From assembly GCF_016722925.1 (NCBI RefSeq), contig NZ_JAEQNC010000001.1, forward strand, positions 372,001 through 436,000: a DNA stretch of 64,000 nt, written 5' to 3'. A program made the position numbers and the translations under genes. Origin of the DNA: Phytoamicus setariae (GTDB lineage: Bacteria; Pseudomonadota; Alphaproteobacteria; Rhizobiales; Rhizobiaceae). Below are positions 16,782-25,921 of the stretch, piece after piece (positions within the stretch are counted from its first letter, which is position 1; the number at the start of each line of letters is the position of its first letter). The notes beneath the pieces are model-generated. The model ran no database searches. It saw nothing but the letters and a program-made list of their open reading frames with translations, and was not told the DNA's origin.

Positions 16782-18908
16782 TTATCCCGAAATCCTGGAG
16801 AAATCCGCAACAGTTCCGGTGGCGCTGCGGATGGCCGCCAGTAGCGCAAGGCGGTTGGCGCGAATGTCTGCATTCTCGTCGTTGACGAGGACGTCCGTGA
16901 AGAATGTGTCGACGGGGCCGCGCAGTTTTGAAAGTGCTTCCATTGCGCCTTCGAAATCCTCGCGCACAACAGCCGATGCCGCGCCCTCGGAGGCCGAGAC
17001 GATGGCCGAATGCAGCGCTGTTTCGGCTGGAAGCTTCAGGATGGAAAGATCGATGCGGTCGCCAACCACGGTGCCTTTCTTCTCCTCGGCGGCCAGCAGC
17101 TGGGTGGCACGCTTGGTGCCGGCCAGAAGATTCTCGCCGTCTTCCGAGGTGATGAAGGCCGTCAGCGCGCGGGCGCGGCGGACGATGGTCAGCAGGTCGT
17201 CGGCATTCTCTGTCAGCACCGCATCGACGATGTCATGGCGCTGGCCGTTGTCCCGGAGATAGACCTTCAGCCGGTCATGGAAGAAGGACAGGAGGTCGCG
17301 ATCCTTGGCCACCGTCAAAAGCGGCAGGCGAATGCTGTTCTCCAGCAGGATCCGGATCACGCCGAGTGCCGCGCGACGCAGCGCATAGGGATCCTTGGAG
17401 CCGGTCGGCTTTTCGTCGATGGCCCAAAAACCGATCAGCGTGTCGAGCTTGTCGGCAAGCGCGACGGTCACGGAGACGGGATCGGTTGGCACGCGGTCCG
17501 ATGGGCCATTCGGCTTCCAGTGGTCCTCGATGGCTGCGGCAACCGATGCATCTTCACCCTGCAGAAGCGCATAGCGGCGGCCCATCAGGCCCTGCAGCTC
17601 GGGGAATTCACCAACTGCTTCGGTGCGCAGATCCGCCTTGGCCAGCACGGCGGCACGATCGACCTTGATCGGGTCGCCGCCAGTCGACTTGACGAGTTCG
17701 GCGGCCAGCGTACGAATACGCTCGACCCGGTCGCCCTGCGTCCCGAGCTTGGCGTGGAACGTGACGTTGAGAAAATCGAGCTTGGCCATCCGCTGATCGA
17801 GCGGCTTCTTCAGGTCGAGACCGAATTTCGCAGCCGATGCGGCGAGGTCGGCAAGGTCAGGCAGGTCGCCCTGGTCGCGCTTGTAGAAGTGTGCTGCGTC
17901 CGACAGGCGGGCGCGCACGACCTTGCCGTTGCCGTGGATGATCTCCTTGCCGCCGTCCTTCGCCTCGATGTTCGAGATCAGGATGAAGTGGTTGGAGAGC
18001 GAAAGCCCTTCCTCGGACGCGCCGGGCTTGGCGACCACGAAGCATTTCTGGTTGGTCTTGATCGTCAGGCGGATGATTTCAGCCGGGATCTTGAGATAGT
18101 CCTCTTCGAACGTGCCCATCAGCACGTTGGGAAATTCGACCAGGCCGGAAACTTCCTCGAGCAGGCCTTCGTCCTCGACGAGTTCGAGGCCTGAGGCGAA
18201 GGCGAGGTTGCGGGCGTCGGTGAGGATGATTTCCTTGCGGCGTTCGGCATCGAGAATGACCTTGGCCTTTTCGAGGCTCGAGACATAGTCAGAAAAGCGT
18301 TTGACGGTGATCGCTTCGGGCGCATGGAAACGATGGCCGTACGTGACGTTAGATGCGATGATGCCGTCGATTTCGAAGGGGATGATCACCGGCTCGTCGT
18401 GTTCTGCGCCAAAGGTGCAGACGATCGATTGCAGCGGCCGCACCCAGCGCAGCGCGCCGGATTTGGCGGAGGCAGCGCCCGAACGCATCGATTTCGGCCA
18501 GGGGAAGTTGCGGATAATGTCTGGCATCACCTCGGTGATGATCTCTTCGGCCGAACGACCGGGCTTGGAAATGATGGCGACGTAGAAATCGCCTTTCTTC
18601 GGATCGGTGCGCGTTTCGGCCTGTTCGATGGATGTCAGTCCAGCGCCGCGCATGAAGCCGTCGATCGCCTGTTGGGGTGCCGACGTGCTCGGGCCTTTTT
18701 TCTCTTCGCGCATGTCGGGCGAGCGAATGGTCAGGCCACGAATATCGAGCGTCAGCCGGCGCGGTGTCCAGTATTCACGCGCGCCCTCGTAGGTCAGTCC
18801 CGCTTCGACCAGCGCATCCGTCAGTAGCTTCTTGAGGTCGCCGGCAGCCTTGCGCTGCATGCGGGCAGGAATTTCCTCGGAGCGGAGTTCAAGCAGAAGA
18901 TCGGGCAT
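16782..18908 (-). CDS. glyS: Glycine-tRNA ligase beta subunit
   Basis: Beta chain of the bacterial alpha2beta2 glycyl-tRNA synthetase. The 708-residue product opens [18 protein letters not shown], the conserved start of the family, and ends with a DALR-type anticodon-binding region ([30 protein letters not shown]). Internal blocks such as FPKSMRS-like PWPKSMRSG and the HD-like region are as expected. It needs the catalytic alpha subunit GlyQ, encoded on the same strand 7 kb upstream (25922-26875). A hairpin-forming repeat (18923-18945) sits directly before the start. Confidence 0.95.
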   Translation of the reverse strand: MPDLLLELRSEEIPARMQRKAAGDLKKLLTDALVEAGLTYEGAREYWTPRRLTLDIRGLTIRSPDMREEKKGPSTSAPQQAIDGFMRGAGLTSIEQAETRTDPKKGDFYVAIISKPGRSAEEIITEVMPDIIRNFPWPKSMRSGAASAKSGALRWVRPLQSIVCTFGAEHDEPVIIPFEIDGIIASNVTYGHRFHAPEAITVKRFSDYVSSLEKAKVILDAERRKEIILTDARNLAFASGLELVEDEGLLEEVSGLVEFPNVLMGTFEEDYLKIPAEIIRLTIKTNQKCFVVAKPGASEEGLSLSNHFILISNIEAKDGGKEIIHGNGKVVRARLSDAAHFYKRDQGDLPDLADLAASAAKFGLDLKKPLDQRMAKLDFLNVTFHAKLGTQGDRVERIRTLAAELVKSTGGDPIKVDRAAVLAKADLRTEAVGEFPELQGLMGRRYALLQGEDASVAAAIEDHWKPNGPSDRVPTDPVSVTVALADKLDTLIGFWAIDEKPTGSKDPYALRRAALGVIRILLENSIRLPLLTVAKDRDLLSFFHDRLKVYLRDNGQRHDIVDAVLTENADDLLTIVRRARALTAFITSEDGENLLAGTKRATQLLAAEEKKGTVVGDRIDLSILKLPAETALHSAIVSASEGAASAVVREDFEGAMEALSKLRGPVDTFFTDVLVNDENADIRANRLALLAAIRSATGTVADFSRISG

Positions 18909-18922
18909 CAGTTCTCTTCCTC

Positions 18923-18945
18923 ACCCTGCCCGGAGCGGGCAGGGT
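18923..18945. repeat. Short palindromic element upstream of glyS
   Basis: ACCCTGCCCG-GAG-CGGGCAGGGT is a perfect 10-bp hairpin 15 bases upstream of the glyS start, followed by a second imperfect palindrome (GGCACACGGTGCC). It looks like a REP-type extragenic palindrome, though a role in the glyS leader is possible. The remaining sequence up to 19160 shows no supported gene. Confidence 0.45.
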
Positions 18946-19163
18946 CGGCACACGGTGCCGGGTGTGGTGAAAATGGTTGGCCCCTGCTAGCAAAATTTGC
19001 CGTTGCTGCACAATGGGAAATATCGCGGCAAGTGCTGCGAAGTCGCCTTACAGGCCATCATTGTGCAACTGATGTGGGTGGATGGAGCGTTCGCGGCCGA
19101 AGATCACGGCCGCCAAGCCTGCAATGTCCTGGCGGCGAGTTGGGTGGGCTCCGGTAATTGCAG

Positions 19164-19193
19164 GCGGGGCCGTCGATAACGAGGCGGCCCCGC
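19164..19193 (-). terminator. Hairpin downstream of the first RTX gene
   Basis: GCGGGGCCG (19164-19172) pairs perfectly with CGGCCCCGC (19185-19193) around a 12-base loop, 8 bases after the stop of the RTX gene on the minus strand. No T-run follows, so termination would be weak or aided by Rho. Confidence 0.5.
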
Positions 19194-19201
19194 ATATTGC
19201 T

Positions 19202-21571
19202 TCAGGCAAAATCGAAGCTCTGACCAGTGATATCGGCCGCGTTCAGATTTGCCAGCGTCAGCACGTCTGTCCCTGCCGTTCCGCCGGCGGCGGCCCCGAG
19301 GTCGATCACGACATCGACGCCGGACTGAATCATATTGGCTGCGATGTCGGCAAAGCTGCCAATTCCCGTAAAATCAGTCAGATCGATCGTGTCGCGCTGC
19401 GTTTCGAAATCGAAGATCGTGTCGAGCCCGCTGCCAAGAGCGAAGACGAACTGGTCAGCGCCGCGTTTGACGTTGCTGAGATCACTGTAAAACGGATCGA
19501 CATCGCCATAGAGCATGTCGTTTCCTGCTCCGCCGATCAAAGTGTCATTGCCGGCGACGGCCCGGTAGTTGGCGGTGATTGCGTCACCATAGAGAAAGTC
19601 ATCGCCGGTGCCTCCATCGAGCCAGTCGTTGCCGGCCTTGGCGGTGTCATTGAGAAGGGCGCCATCACCTACCAGAAAGTCCCCATCGTCACCACCTGCG
19701 AGCCGATCGTCGCCCCCCTCGCTCCGATCCGAAAGGAAAATACCATCGCCTATGAGGAAGTCGAACCCAGCTCCACCGTCCAGCCGATCGTTGCCGCCAC
19801 GCGCACGCCCACGCAGCTCGCCGGCTGCGTCGCCGTTCAGCCCGTCGTCGCCGTCTCCGCCTTCGAGCCAATCGTTGCCGCCGACGGCCTTTTCGGCAAG
19901 GATGTCGCTGTCGCCGGTCAATCCGTCATTGCCATCCCCACCGCGCAGGACATCATTGCCCCCGCGTGTCGTGGCGCCCATTGTGTCCGCTGCATCACCG
20001 TAGATTGAGTCGTCGCCGTTGCCCCCGTCGATCGTATCGTTGCCTCCGCGTGCCGAATCGAACATCTGAAAGGCATCGCCATTGAGAAAATCGTTGTCAT
20101 CTCCGCCGTCGAGCATGTCATTGCCGCCCTTGGCGTTTCTTGTCATCAGATAGGCATCGCCGAAAATGGTATCGTCGCCAGCGAGGCCCCGGATTTGATC
20201 AGCGCCGCCGGTACCGCCCGAAAAAATGCCCGTTTCGGCAAGCCCGTACGGATTGCCTGTCGTGTACGGATCGCCGAACAGAACATCTGCGTTGGCGGTC
20301 CCGTCGATTTTGTCATCTGCATTCTGATTGTGATTGTCGTTTTTGTGAGTGTTGCCTCCTGCATCCGGCCAGTGGAGGTTCTCGCCTGGAAGCACGAAGT
20401 TGCCCGCCTCGATATCAGCGAGATCAATTGCTGCGAGCGTCAACACGTCCACTCCGGCCGGACCGCCGGCGGCGGCACCCAGATCGATCACCACATCGGC
20501 GCCCACTTGCTGGGCAGCCGCCAAAAGATCGGCAAATCGGTTGATACCCTTGATGCCGCGCAGGTCGATCAAGTCTCGTTCGATCTCGAAATCGAAAATC
20601 GTGTCCAGCCCGCTGCCAGTGTCGAAGACGAAGCGGTCCGCTCCACGGGTCACCATGGCAAGAGCACTCGAAGCTGGATCGAGGTCGCCATAGAGAGAGT
20701 CATTGCCCGATCCACCGATTAGCACATCGTTGCTACACTGTGCCTTGTCGTTGGCCACCACAACATCGCCGAAGATCCGGTCGTCGCCCGTTCCCCCATA
20801 CAGCAGATCCCTTCCGGCACGGGCATAATCATGCATAAAATAATCCTCGCCATAGAGGGTGTCGTTGCCGTTTCCACCGTACAGGCGGTCTTCCCCGCCC
20901 TTAGCGTGGTCGTAAAGCCAGGAATCGCCATAGACGATATCGTTTCCCTCGTCGCCGTACAGCCGGTCGTTGCCGCCACGTGCCCACCCGGTGATCCGCG
21001 CGCCTTCGCCCTGGATCTCGTCGTTGCCGTCGCCGCCATAGGCCACATCGTTACCACCGCGGGCTTGGTCGCTCAGAAGGTACGCGTCGGCATAGATCAG
21101 GTCGTTGCCGATGCCGCCGCGTATGAGGTCGTCTCCACCCTGGCTGCGGCCGGATATTGTCGGTCGATATCCGCGCAGGTTTGTACCTGCGTCACCGAAA
21201 AGACTGTCATCGCCAGCGCCGCCGTCGATGACATCGTTGCCGCCGCGGGCATCGCCAAAAAGCATCTCCGCGTCGCCGGATACTGTGTCATCGCCATCAC
21301 CCCCGGCAATGGTGTCAGCGCCGCCACGCCCTTCGTCGGCGATCTGCAGTGCATCGCCCCAAATGACATCGCTGCCACCACCGGCATCGATCCAGTCATT
21401 CCCGCCGACCCCGCTGTTAAGCACGCCGCTCGGCGGTGAGCCGACCGAGTTGCTGGGGTCGAGAGCGCTGATGGTGTAGGGATCGCCGACGATGATGTCG
21501 TCGGCCGACGTGCCGATAATCGTGTTGTTGATCCCATTGAGCGGTGGGAGACCGCCGATGAACGTAGCCAT
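19202..21571 (-). CDS. Large RTX-type calcium-binding protein with two tandem modules
   Basis: A 789-residue, very acidic protein made almost entirely of glycine/aspartate repeats. Unlike plain nonapeptide RTX proteins, the unit is about 27-28 residues: two nonapeptides (as in GGNDTIDGGNGDDSIYGD) plus a 9-10-residue insert usually ending A-R/K before the next GGND. The protein has two modules. Each module has roughly eight such units, followed by a closing segment with RGADxFVFxxGSGLDTIFDF, a DLI/TIDL strand and DVVIDLGAAAGG. The closing segment occurs near the middle and again at the C-terminus, where it should act as a type I secretion signal. A Lys/Asn/His-rich linker joins the halves. ATG 21571 follows AGGAGG; upstream in-frame sequence is not repeat-like. 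No enzymatic domain is visible and no transporter is nearby. Confidence 0.8.
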   Translation of the reverse strand: MATFIGGLPPLNGINNTIIGTSADDIIVGDPYTISALDPSNSVGSPPSGVLNSGVGGNDWIDAGGGSDVIWGDALQIADEGRGGADTIAGGDGDDTVSGDAEMLFGDARGGNDVIDGGAGDDSLFGDAGTNLRGYRPTISGRSQGGDDLIRGGIGNDLIYADAYLLSDQARGGNDVAYGGDGNDEIQGEGARITGWARGGNDRLYGDEGNDIVYGDSWLYDHAKGGEDRLYGGNGNDTLYGEDYFMHDYARAGRDLLYGGTGDDRIFGDVVVANDKAQCSNDVLIGGSGNDSLYGDLDPASSALAMVTRGADRFVFDTGSGLDTIFDFEIERDLIDLRGIKGINRFADLLAAAQQVGADVVIDLGAAAGGPAGVDVLTLAAIDLADIEAGNFVLPGENLHWPDAGGNTHKNDNHNQNADDKIDGTANADVLFGDPYTTGNPYGLAETGIFSGGTGGADQIRGLAGDDTIFGDAYLMTRNAKGGNDMLDGGDDNDFLNGDAFQMFDSARGGNDTIDGGNGDDSIYGDAADTMGATTRGGNDVLRGGDGNDGLTGDSDILAEKAVGGNDWLEGGDGDDGLNGDAAGELRGRARGGNDRLDGGAGFDFLIGDGIFLSDRSEGGDDRLAGGDDGDFLVGDGALLNDTAKAGNDWLDGGTGDDFLYGDAITANYRAVAGNDTLIGGAGNDMLYGDVDPFYSDLSNVKRGADQFVFALGSGLDTIFDFETQRDTIDLTDFTGIGSFADIAANMIQSGVDVVIDLGAAAGGTAGTDVLTLANLNAADITGQSFDFA

Positions 21572-22057
21572 TGTATCCTCCTGGTCCAAAGCTTCGCCGC
21601 CAGCAGCAACCGGCGAGTCCGCCATGCGGACGTCGGGCTGGTGAAAGGCGCGGCGAAGGTAATGTTGACTCTCGCTGGAGGAGCGATTCGACCTGTTTGT
21701 CGTTTTCACATCATGAGATTGAGCGCCGACTCGGGCCTTGGCCTTTCGTGCCTTTGTCGATGTCCGCCAGCGAAGGCGTGCTAACTGTTCAACTGGTTGC
21801 AAGACAAATACGTCACCGAACCGCATGATAGTCCATACGGATAAGAATGGCCGGTAACAAAATAAGAAGATTCACATGCGGATAGTAACTGCTTATGCTA
21901 CATCAAAGCAGGAAAATCCACGAAACTGCCTTAGAACAAACGAAAATACTTGATTGTCCTATATCGACATCAGTCAATACTGGCTGGAATCTTCAATCGC
22001 GCATATACTTGCGTGATAAGGGGATGCTATATACACTAAAACATTGCAGGAGTCAAT

Positions 22058-22123
22058 ATGCGCGAGTCGATTCGTCGTTTGCAACCTGCCCTATATGAGG
22101 GCGTGGTGTTTATAAGCTATTGA
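22058..22123 (+). CDS. Possible very short ORF with strong ribosome site
   Basis: AGGAG followed five bases later by ATG opens a 21-codon frame (MRESIRRLQPALYEGVVFIS plus Y). It lies in the AT-rich 625-base space between the RTX gene and the DUF2207 gene. Nothing else in 21572-22196 is convincing: the 5' leader of the RTX gene occupies the left part. The ribosome site could be chance; the product is not recognised. Confidence 0.2.
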   Translation: MRESIRRLQPALYEGVVFISY

Positions 22124-22196
22124 TTTACCTGGGCGTGCAGGTGTGGATGCGCCGCCAAATTTTTTCGAGCGGCACATCCGGGGCGGGCCTCGAGAA

Positions 22197-24158
22197 CTAC
22201 CACCCGCCGCCGCCGCCGCCTCCGCCGCCTGAGCCCGATGAGCCGCCGCCTGATGATGAAAAGCCGGAAGAGGAACTCTTGGGTGGGGGAGGGAGTGTCG
22301 AGGACACCGTCGAGGACAGTGACGACGAGAAATTCGACACGCTTTGACCTAAATGCTGACTATCGAAAGGCTGGCCGGAATACCAGGCGGGCGAATAAGC
22401 CTGGGCCGTGGCGCCCGCCGCAATCAGCCAGGACTGGAAATGTTCCGACCACGGCTTTTCGACACCCAGCGCCACCGCATAGGGCAACAGCTTTTCGAAA
22501 TGCTGCGGCGACATTTCCGGTGCGCCGGCGAAGTTCATTCGGTCCTTCTCCGCGACGGTGAGATAAAGCCTCAAGCCTTCGATGCCGTCGCGCAACTGGC
22601 GGCCAAGCGGTGTCGCAGCACCCATGATGGCACTGAACAGGGTGGCGACCACGATCATGCCGCCGCTGGCGGCAAGGGCAAAGATATCGTCGGGCGATCG
22701 CGCCTCCGACAGCGCCATCGCCGCCGAGGCGGCCAGCATCACCGCCATGCCAAGCCAGAAGAAACCGAGCATGATCCAGGCGAAGATGCGCAGGACCATG
22801 ACCTGCGACGCCAGCGCGGTGGCCGCGAGGACGGCTGAAAAAGCCGCCACGAAGACGAACACGAATGCCGGTACGATCAGTAGCCCCAGCATGTTCTGGT
22901 TAAAGTCGCCGAGTACGATCACCGCGAGATAGGCGGCGACCGTCAGAATAATCCCGGTGGTGAGGACGCCGAGATTGAAGCGGTGATACTTACCGCTATG
23001 CTCCCGGTCTATTGCCGAGCGGAAATCCTCGCCCATCTTCTGGATCGTCCTGCCATTGGCCTTGTCGATCATGAAATAGGTCTGGCCCTTGACCTTGTTG
23101 TAGATGATGTCTTCGCCAAGCGGCAGCCGGGCCTGGGGTTTGGCATCCGTCCGCTTCAGCGTTACGGACTTCTTGAGATCCTCAAGCGTAATCAATCCCT
23201 TGACGGCAAGGTCGATCATCGAGGCGGAAAACGCCGTCCAGCCGCCATTGGAAAATCCCTTGTTGTCGACATAGTTGACCAGTGCGGGAGAAAGGTCTGC
23301 CGGCGGATCCCAACGCGGTACGATCACGCCCTTCATCGGGTCGCGGCCGACGCGCAACCAGTTGAAGCCGAAATAGGCGAGCACGGCGATGAAGCCCAGG
23401 CCGGCGATGATGGAGTTCATCCGGTCGTGCAGCCACCACCATTGTTCGTCGCTGTCGCTCGGCGCATCGATTGCACCCTTGGCGAGCTTGATGCCGATCG
23501 TCATGCCCTCCAGCCGGTCGAGCGGCGCAGTGCTTTCGAAGCCGAGCTTGCCGCCGTCCTGCCAGACGCGGGCGTTCTTTTCGGTGGCGCCTTGTGGGCC
23601 GGTGTAGAAGACGGTCGCGAGCGGGGAAACCCTTTCGGGCAATGTCACGGTCGCCGATGCGTGATAAATCGGAAAATCCCAGAAATTGCCGGTGACATTC
23701 CAGAACAGTTCGTCGTGCCTGTCGAAATAGCGGATCTGCCGGCCTGTCTCGTAGGTGATCTTGAATGTATGCTCGCCGCTGTCGAGGAAGACGTCTTCCT
23801 TGCCGATATAGATGCGGGTGCCATTGTCGATCGATTCTGTGCGATAGTCCTCCTGCTGGCCGTCCCGTTCGATGCGCCTGATGTCGAAATCGACCCGGTG
23901 CATCTGGCCGTCACTGCCCTCGAAGGTCAGCGGAAAGTCGCGGAAGATGCCCCTTCTTATCTTGTAGCCCTCGGCATTGACCTTGATGGTTTCGGTGATG
24001 GTCAGGACGCCGGATTTGGCGACATCGATGTCGGCATGATAGTTGCGGATGACTTCCTCGGCGTTGGTGGGGAAGGCCGAGAAAAGAAGTAGAAATAGAA
24101 GAAGAGTTGCGAGGAGATGTCGCGAAGCGACAGAGGGGGGTAAACTGAGCGCGCCCAT
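22197..24158 (-). CDS. DUF2207 domain membrane protein
   Basis: A 653-residue inner-membrane protein. A signal peptide (about residues 12-33, LLATLLLFLLLFSAFPTNA) is followed by an extracytoplasmic beta-rich DUF2207 domain (about 34-240, starting EEVIRNYHADIDVAKSGVLT). A transmembrane helix comes near 255-272. Then there is a cytosolic region, a cluster of three to four helices around residues 395-510, and a soluble tail ending in a serine stretch and about nine consecutive glycines before a final Trp. The glycine run is common at the end of this family. Its start is 3 bases after the lemA stop; LemA-DUF2207 pairs are widespread and thought to act in the envelope, but the function is unknown. 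Confidence 0.85.
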   Translation of the reverse strand: MGALSLPPSVASRHLLATLLLFLLLFSAFPTNAEEVIRNYHADIDVAKSGVLTITETIKVNAEGYKIRRGIFRDFPLTFEGSDGQMHRVDFDIRRIERDGQQEDYRTESIDNGTRIYIGKEDVFLDSGEHTFKITYETGRQIRYFDRHDELFWNVTGNFWDFPIYHASATVTLPERVSPLATVFYTGPQGATEKNARVWQDGGKLGFESTAPLDRLEGMTIGIKLAKGAIDAPSDSDEQWWWLHDRMNSIIAGLGFIAVLAYFGFNWLRVGRDPMKGVIVPRWDPPADLSPALVNYVDNKGFSNGGWTAFSASMIDLAVKGLITLEDLKKSVTLKRTDAKPQARLPLGEDIIYNKVKGQTYFMIDKANGRTIQKMGEDFRSAIDREHSGKYHRFNLGVLTTGIILTVAAYLAVIVLGDFNQNMLGLLIVPAFVFVFVAAFSAVLAATALASQVMVLRIFAWIMLGFFWLGMAVMLAASAAMALSEARSPDDIFALAASGGMIVVATLFSAIMGAATPLGRQLRDGIEGLRLYLTVAEKDRMNFAGAPEMSPQHFEKLLPYAVALGVEKPWSEHFQSWLIAAGATAQAYSPAWYSGQPFDSQHLGQSVSNFSSSLSSTVSSTLPPPPKSSSSGFSSSGGGSSGSGGGGGGGGGW

Positions 24159-24161
24159 CGT

Positions 24162-24716
24162 CTAGAACTTGACTTGCGGCACCGCGCGGTCCGCGGCGTT
24201 GTCGATCTCGAAAAAGGCCTTCTTAATGAAGCCGAACGGGCCGGCGAGCAGGTTGGAAGGGAAGCTTTCGACCTTGATATTGAGGTCACGGGCCGCACCG
24301 TTGTAGTAGCGACGCGCCATCTGGATCTCGCTTTCGATACCGTCGAGCGATTGCTGCAATTCGGCAAAATTCTGGTTGGCCTTGAGGTCGGGATAGGCCT
24401 CGGCGAGCGCCATCACCCGGCCGAGCGCCTGGCCGAGCAGACCCTCTGCAGCGCTTCGGCCGGCGACATCCCCCTGCGGTATCGCCTGGGCCTTGTTGCG
24501 CAATTCGACGATTTCCGAAAGCGTCGACTTCTCGTGGGTGGCGTAGCCTTTCACGGTTTCGATCAGGTTGGGGATCAGGTCGGCGCGGCGCTTGAGCTGC
24601 ACATCGATGCCCGACCATGCCTCCTCCGCCATCTGCCGGGCGCGCACCAGCCCGTTGTAAAGGACAATGGCGATGAAGACTGCAAGGACGACGACCGCGA
24701 TAGCGATGTAAGACAT
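24162..24716 (-). CDS. lemA: LemA family protein
   Basis: A 184-residue protein with one N-terminal transmembrane helix (MSYIAIAVVVLAVFIAIVLY) and a cytosolic or periplasmic helical bundle. The LemA signatures are NGLVRARQMAEEAWSGIDVQ, LKRRADLIPNLIETVKGYA and the C-terminal NxxxxSFPSNLLAGPFGF segment. ATG 24716 starts exactly at the hydrophobic helix; an in-frame codon 24 bases further upstream would add eight residues without reason. It forms a two-gene unit with the DUF2207 gene, spaced by 3 bases. Confidence 0.9.
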   Translation of the reverse strand: MSYIAIAVVVLAVFIAIVLYNGLVRARQMAEEAWSGIDVQLKRRADLIPNLIETVKGYATHEKSTLSEIVELRNKAQAIPQGDVAGRSAAEGLLGQALGRVMALAEAYPDLKANQNFAELQQSLDGIESEIQMARRYYNGAARDLNIKVESFPSNLLAGPFGFIKKAFFEIDNAADRAVPQVKF

Positions 24717-24890
24717 GGAGTTCCCCCGAACTGCGAGCAATTGATTGCAAGGTAACGTTTCAACCGGCCAAAGTCATGGGAGATTCTTGCGGGAATCTTG
24801 CGGCGTCGCGGGATTTGCTGTGCGACGCGTGGGTTGTGATAACAATAGGATACCGGATTCAAGTGAGACACCCAGCCAGGGCGACCTGCT

Positions 24891-25079
24891 ATGATGACCA
24901 CCAAGCCATTCATTAATATCCTCGCATTTTCGGTGCTGTTCTTCGATTATGCCGTGGCGAGGCCGCCTCATCCGCCTGGCACGCGTTGCTTCGTGCAGCT
25001 ATTCGGTGGCCAGTTGCCGACGTCAAGCTACCGGACGCAATTACCTATCTGCGAGCTCGGTGTAAGGTGGGGGAGGTAA
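24891..25079 (+). CDS. Possible small secreted protein, unrecognised
   Basis: A 62-codon frame starting MMTTKPFINILAFSVLFFDY, which looks like a signal peptide with cleavage near AVA-RPP. A Pro/Cys-containing tail follows. Ribosome-site similarity is weak (AGGGCG 10 or more bases away). It occupies most of the 369-base space between lemA and the DUF4328 gene, which otherwise holds only the lemA leader. It may be chance. Confidence 0.25.
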   Translation: MMTTKPFINILAFSVLFFDYAVARPPHPPGTRCFVQLFGGQLPTSSYRTQLPICELGVRWGR

Positions 25080-25085
25080 TGTGAG

Positions 25086-25808
25086 CTAGGTCGGTTCGGC
25101 CTGCGGTTCTAAAGCTCCCTTGGAAGCTTCAAACGCATCTGATTGCGCTATCCACATGCGCTTGAGAAACAATATGCACGTGGACATGGCCACCACTGAG
25201 ATCAACTCGGAGGCCATCACCAATTTTCTGGAAAGGATCAACTCGTTGATCGTTTCAGCCTTCATCGAATATTTGAAAGCAATCCTGCCAAGCCAGCTCT
25301 GCACGATCCAGAGCAGCCACCACAACTTCACGAAATTCAGCGATTCCAGCTGGTCTTTGGAAGCCTGGCTCGTCCATAAGTCCTGTGGAGACAACGTCGC
25401 GAGATAGATTTCCTTCATTGCGAAATAGGGGCGGAATAGATTCAGAATTGGGACAAAATACCAGCCGACCGACCACGCCGGAGAATACTTCATCGTTGCC
25501 GCTCCAAAGGCACGTGCGAGCTTGTTGCTTTTGAAAACCCATATAAACCACAGGCAAGTGGTCGCAATTACCAGACACGTTTGCACGATGCCCATGACGA
25601 ACTGATTGCGATCGCTGGCCTCCGCCATTGCCACGATATCGCTTGCCGGATCGAATGTATGCTCGCGCAGCGAAATCAGTAAATTATATTCAAGTACATC
25701 AAGTATGAGTGCGGCAGGGATGAGCGCAAGCGATATATAAAATAAGTAATGCAGCGTCTTCGTAAGTTTGCCAACACCAGCGTAGCGCCATTGGATTTCC
25801 GGATTCAT
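25086..25808 (-). CDS. DUF4328 domain membrane protein
   Basis: A 240-residue polytopic membrane protein. Hydrophobic helices are visible around residues 18-40, 72-92, 165-180 and 200-218. The family-like core is FVMGIVQTCLVIATTCLWF followed by WVFKSNKLARAFG, YSPAWSVGWYFVPILNLFRP and YFAMKEIYLA. Such proteins are predicted membrane proteins of unknown role. G+C is clearly lower than in flanking glyQ, and the gene sits with the RTX and LemA genes between glyQ and glyS, suggesting it belongs to a variable insertion. Confidence 0.72.
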   Translation of the reverse strand: MNPEIQWRYAGVGKLTKTLHYLFYISLALIPAALILDVLEYNLLISLREHTFDPASDIVAMAEASDRNQFVMGIVQTCLVIATTCLWFIWVFKSNKLARAFGAATMKYSPAWSVGWYFVPILNLFRPYFAMKEIYLATLSPQDLWTSQASKDQLESLNFVKLWWLLWIVQSWLGRIAFKYSMKAETINELILSRKLVMASELISVVAMSTCILFLKRMWIAQSDAFEASKGALEPQAEPT

Positions 25809-25921
25809 TCAACGGCTTTCTGAAAACGGTGGGCTTTTGGGAGTGCAATTCTGCCTGACCTGCCCAAACGACCATGCATTAATGGCTAGAGATTTCCGTC
25901 TGTGACCGTTGCAATCGAAAG

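Noticed and set aside
19608-20003. Proline/serine-rich frames opposite the RTX repeats
   Set aside because: They are antisense translations of repeated GGxGxD codons, which stay open by codon composition.
22120-22347. Proline-rich 75-codon frame on the plus strand
   Set aside because: It is the antisense of the poly-glycine end of the DUF2207 gene.
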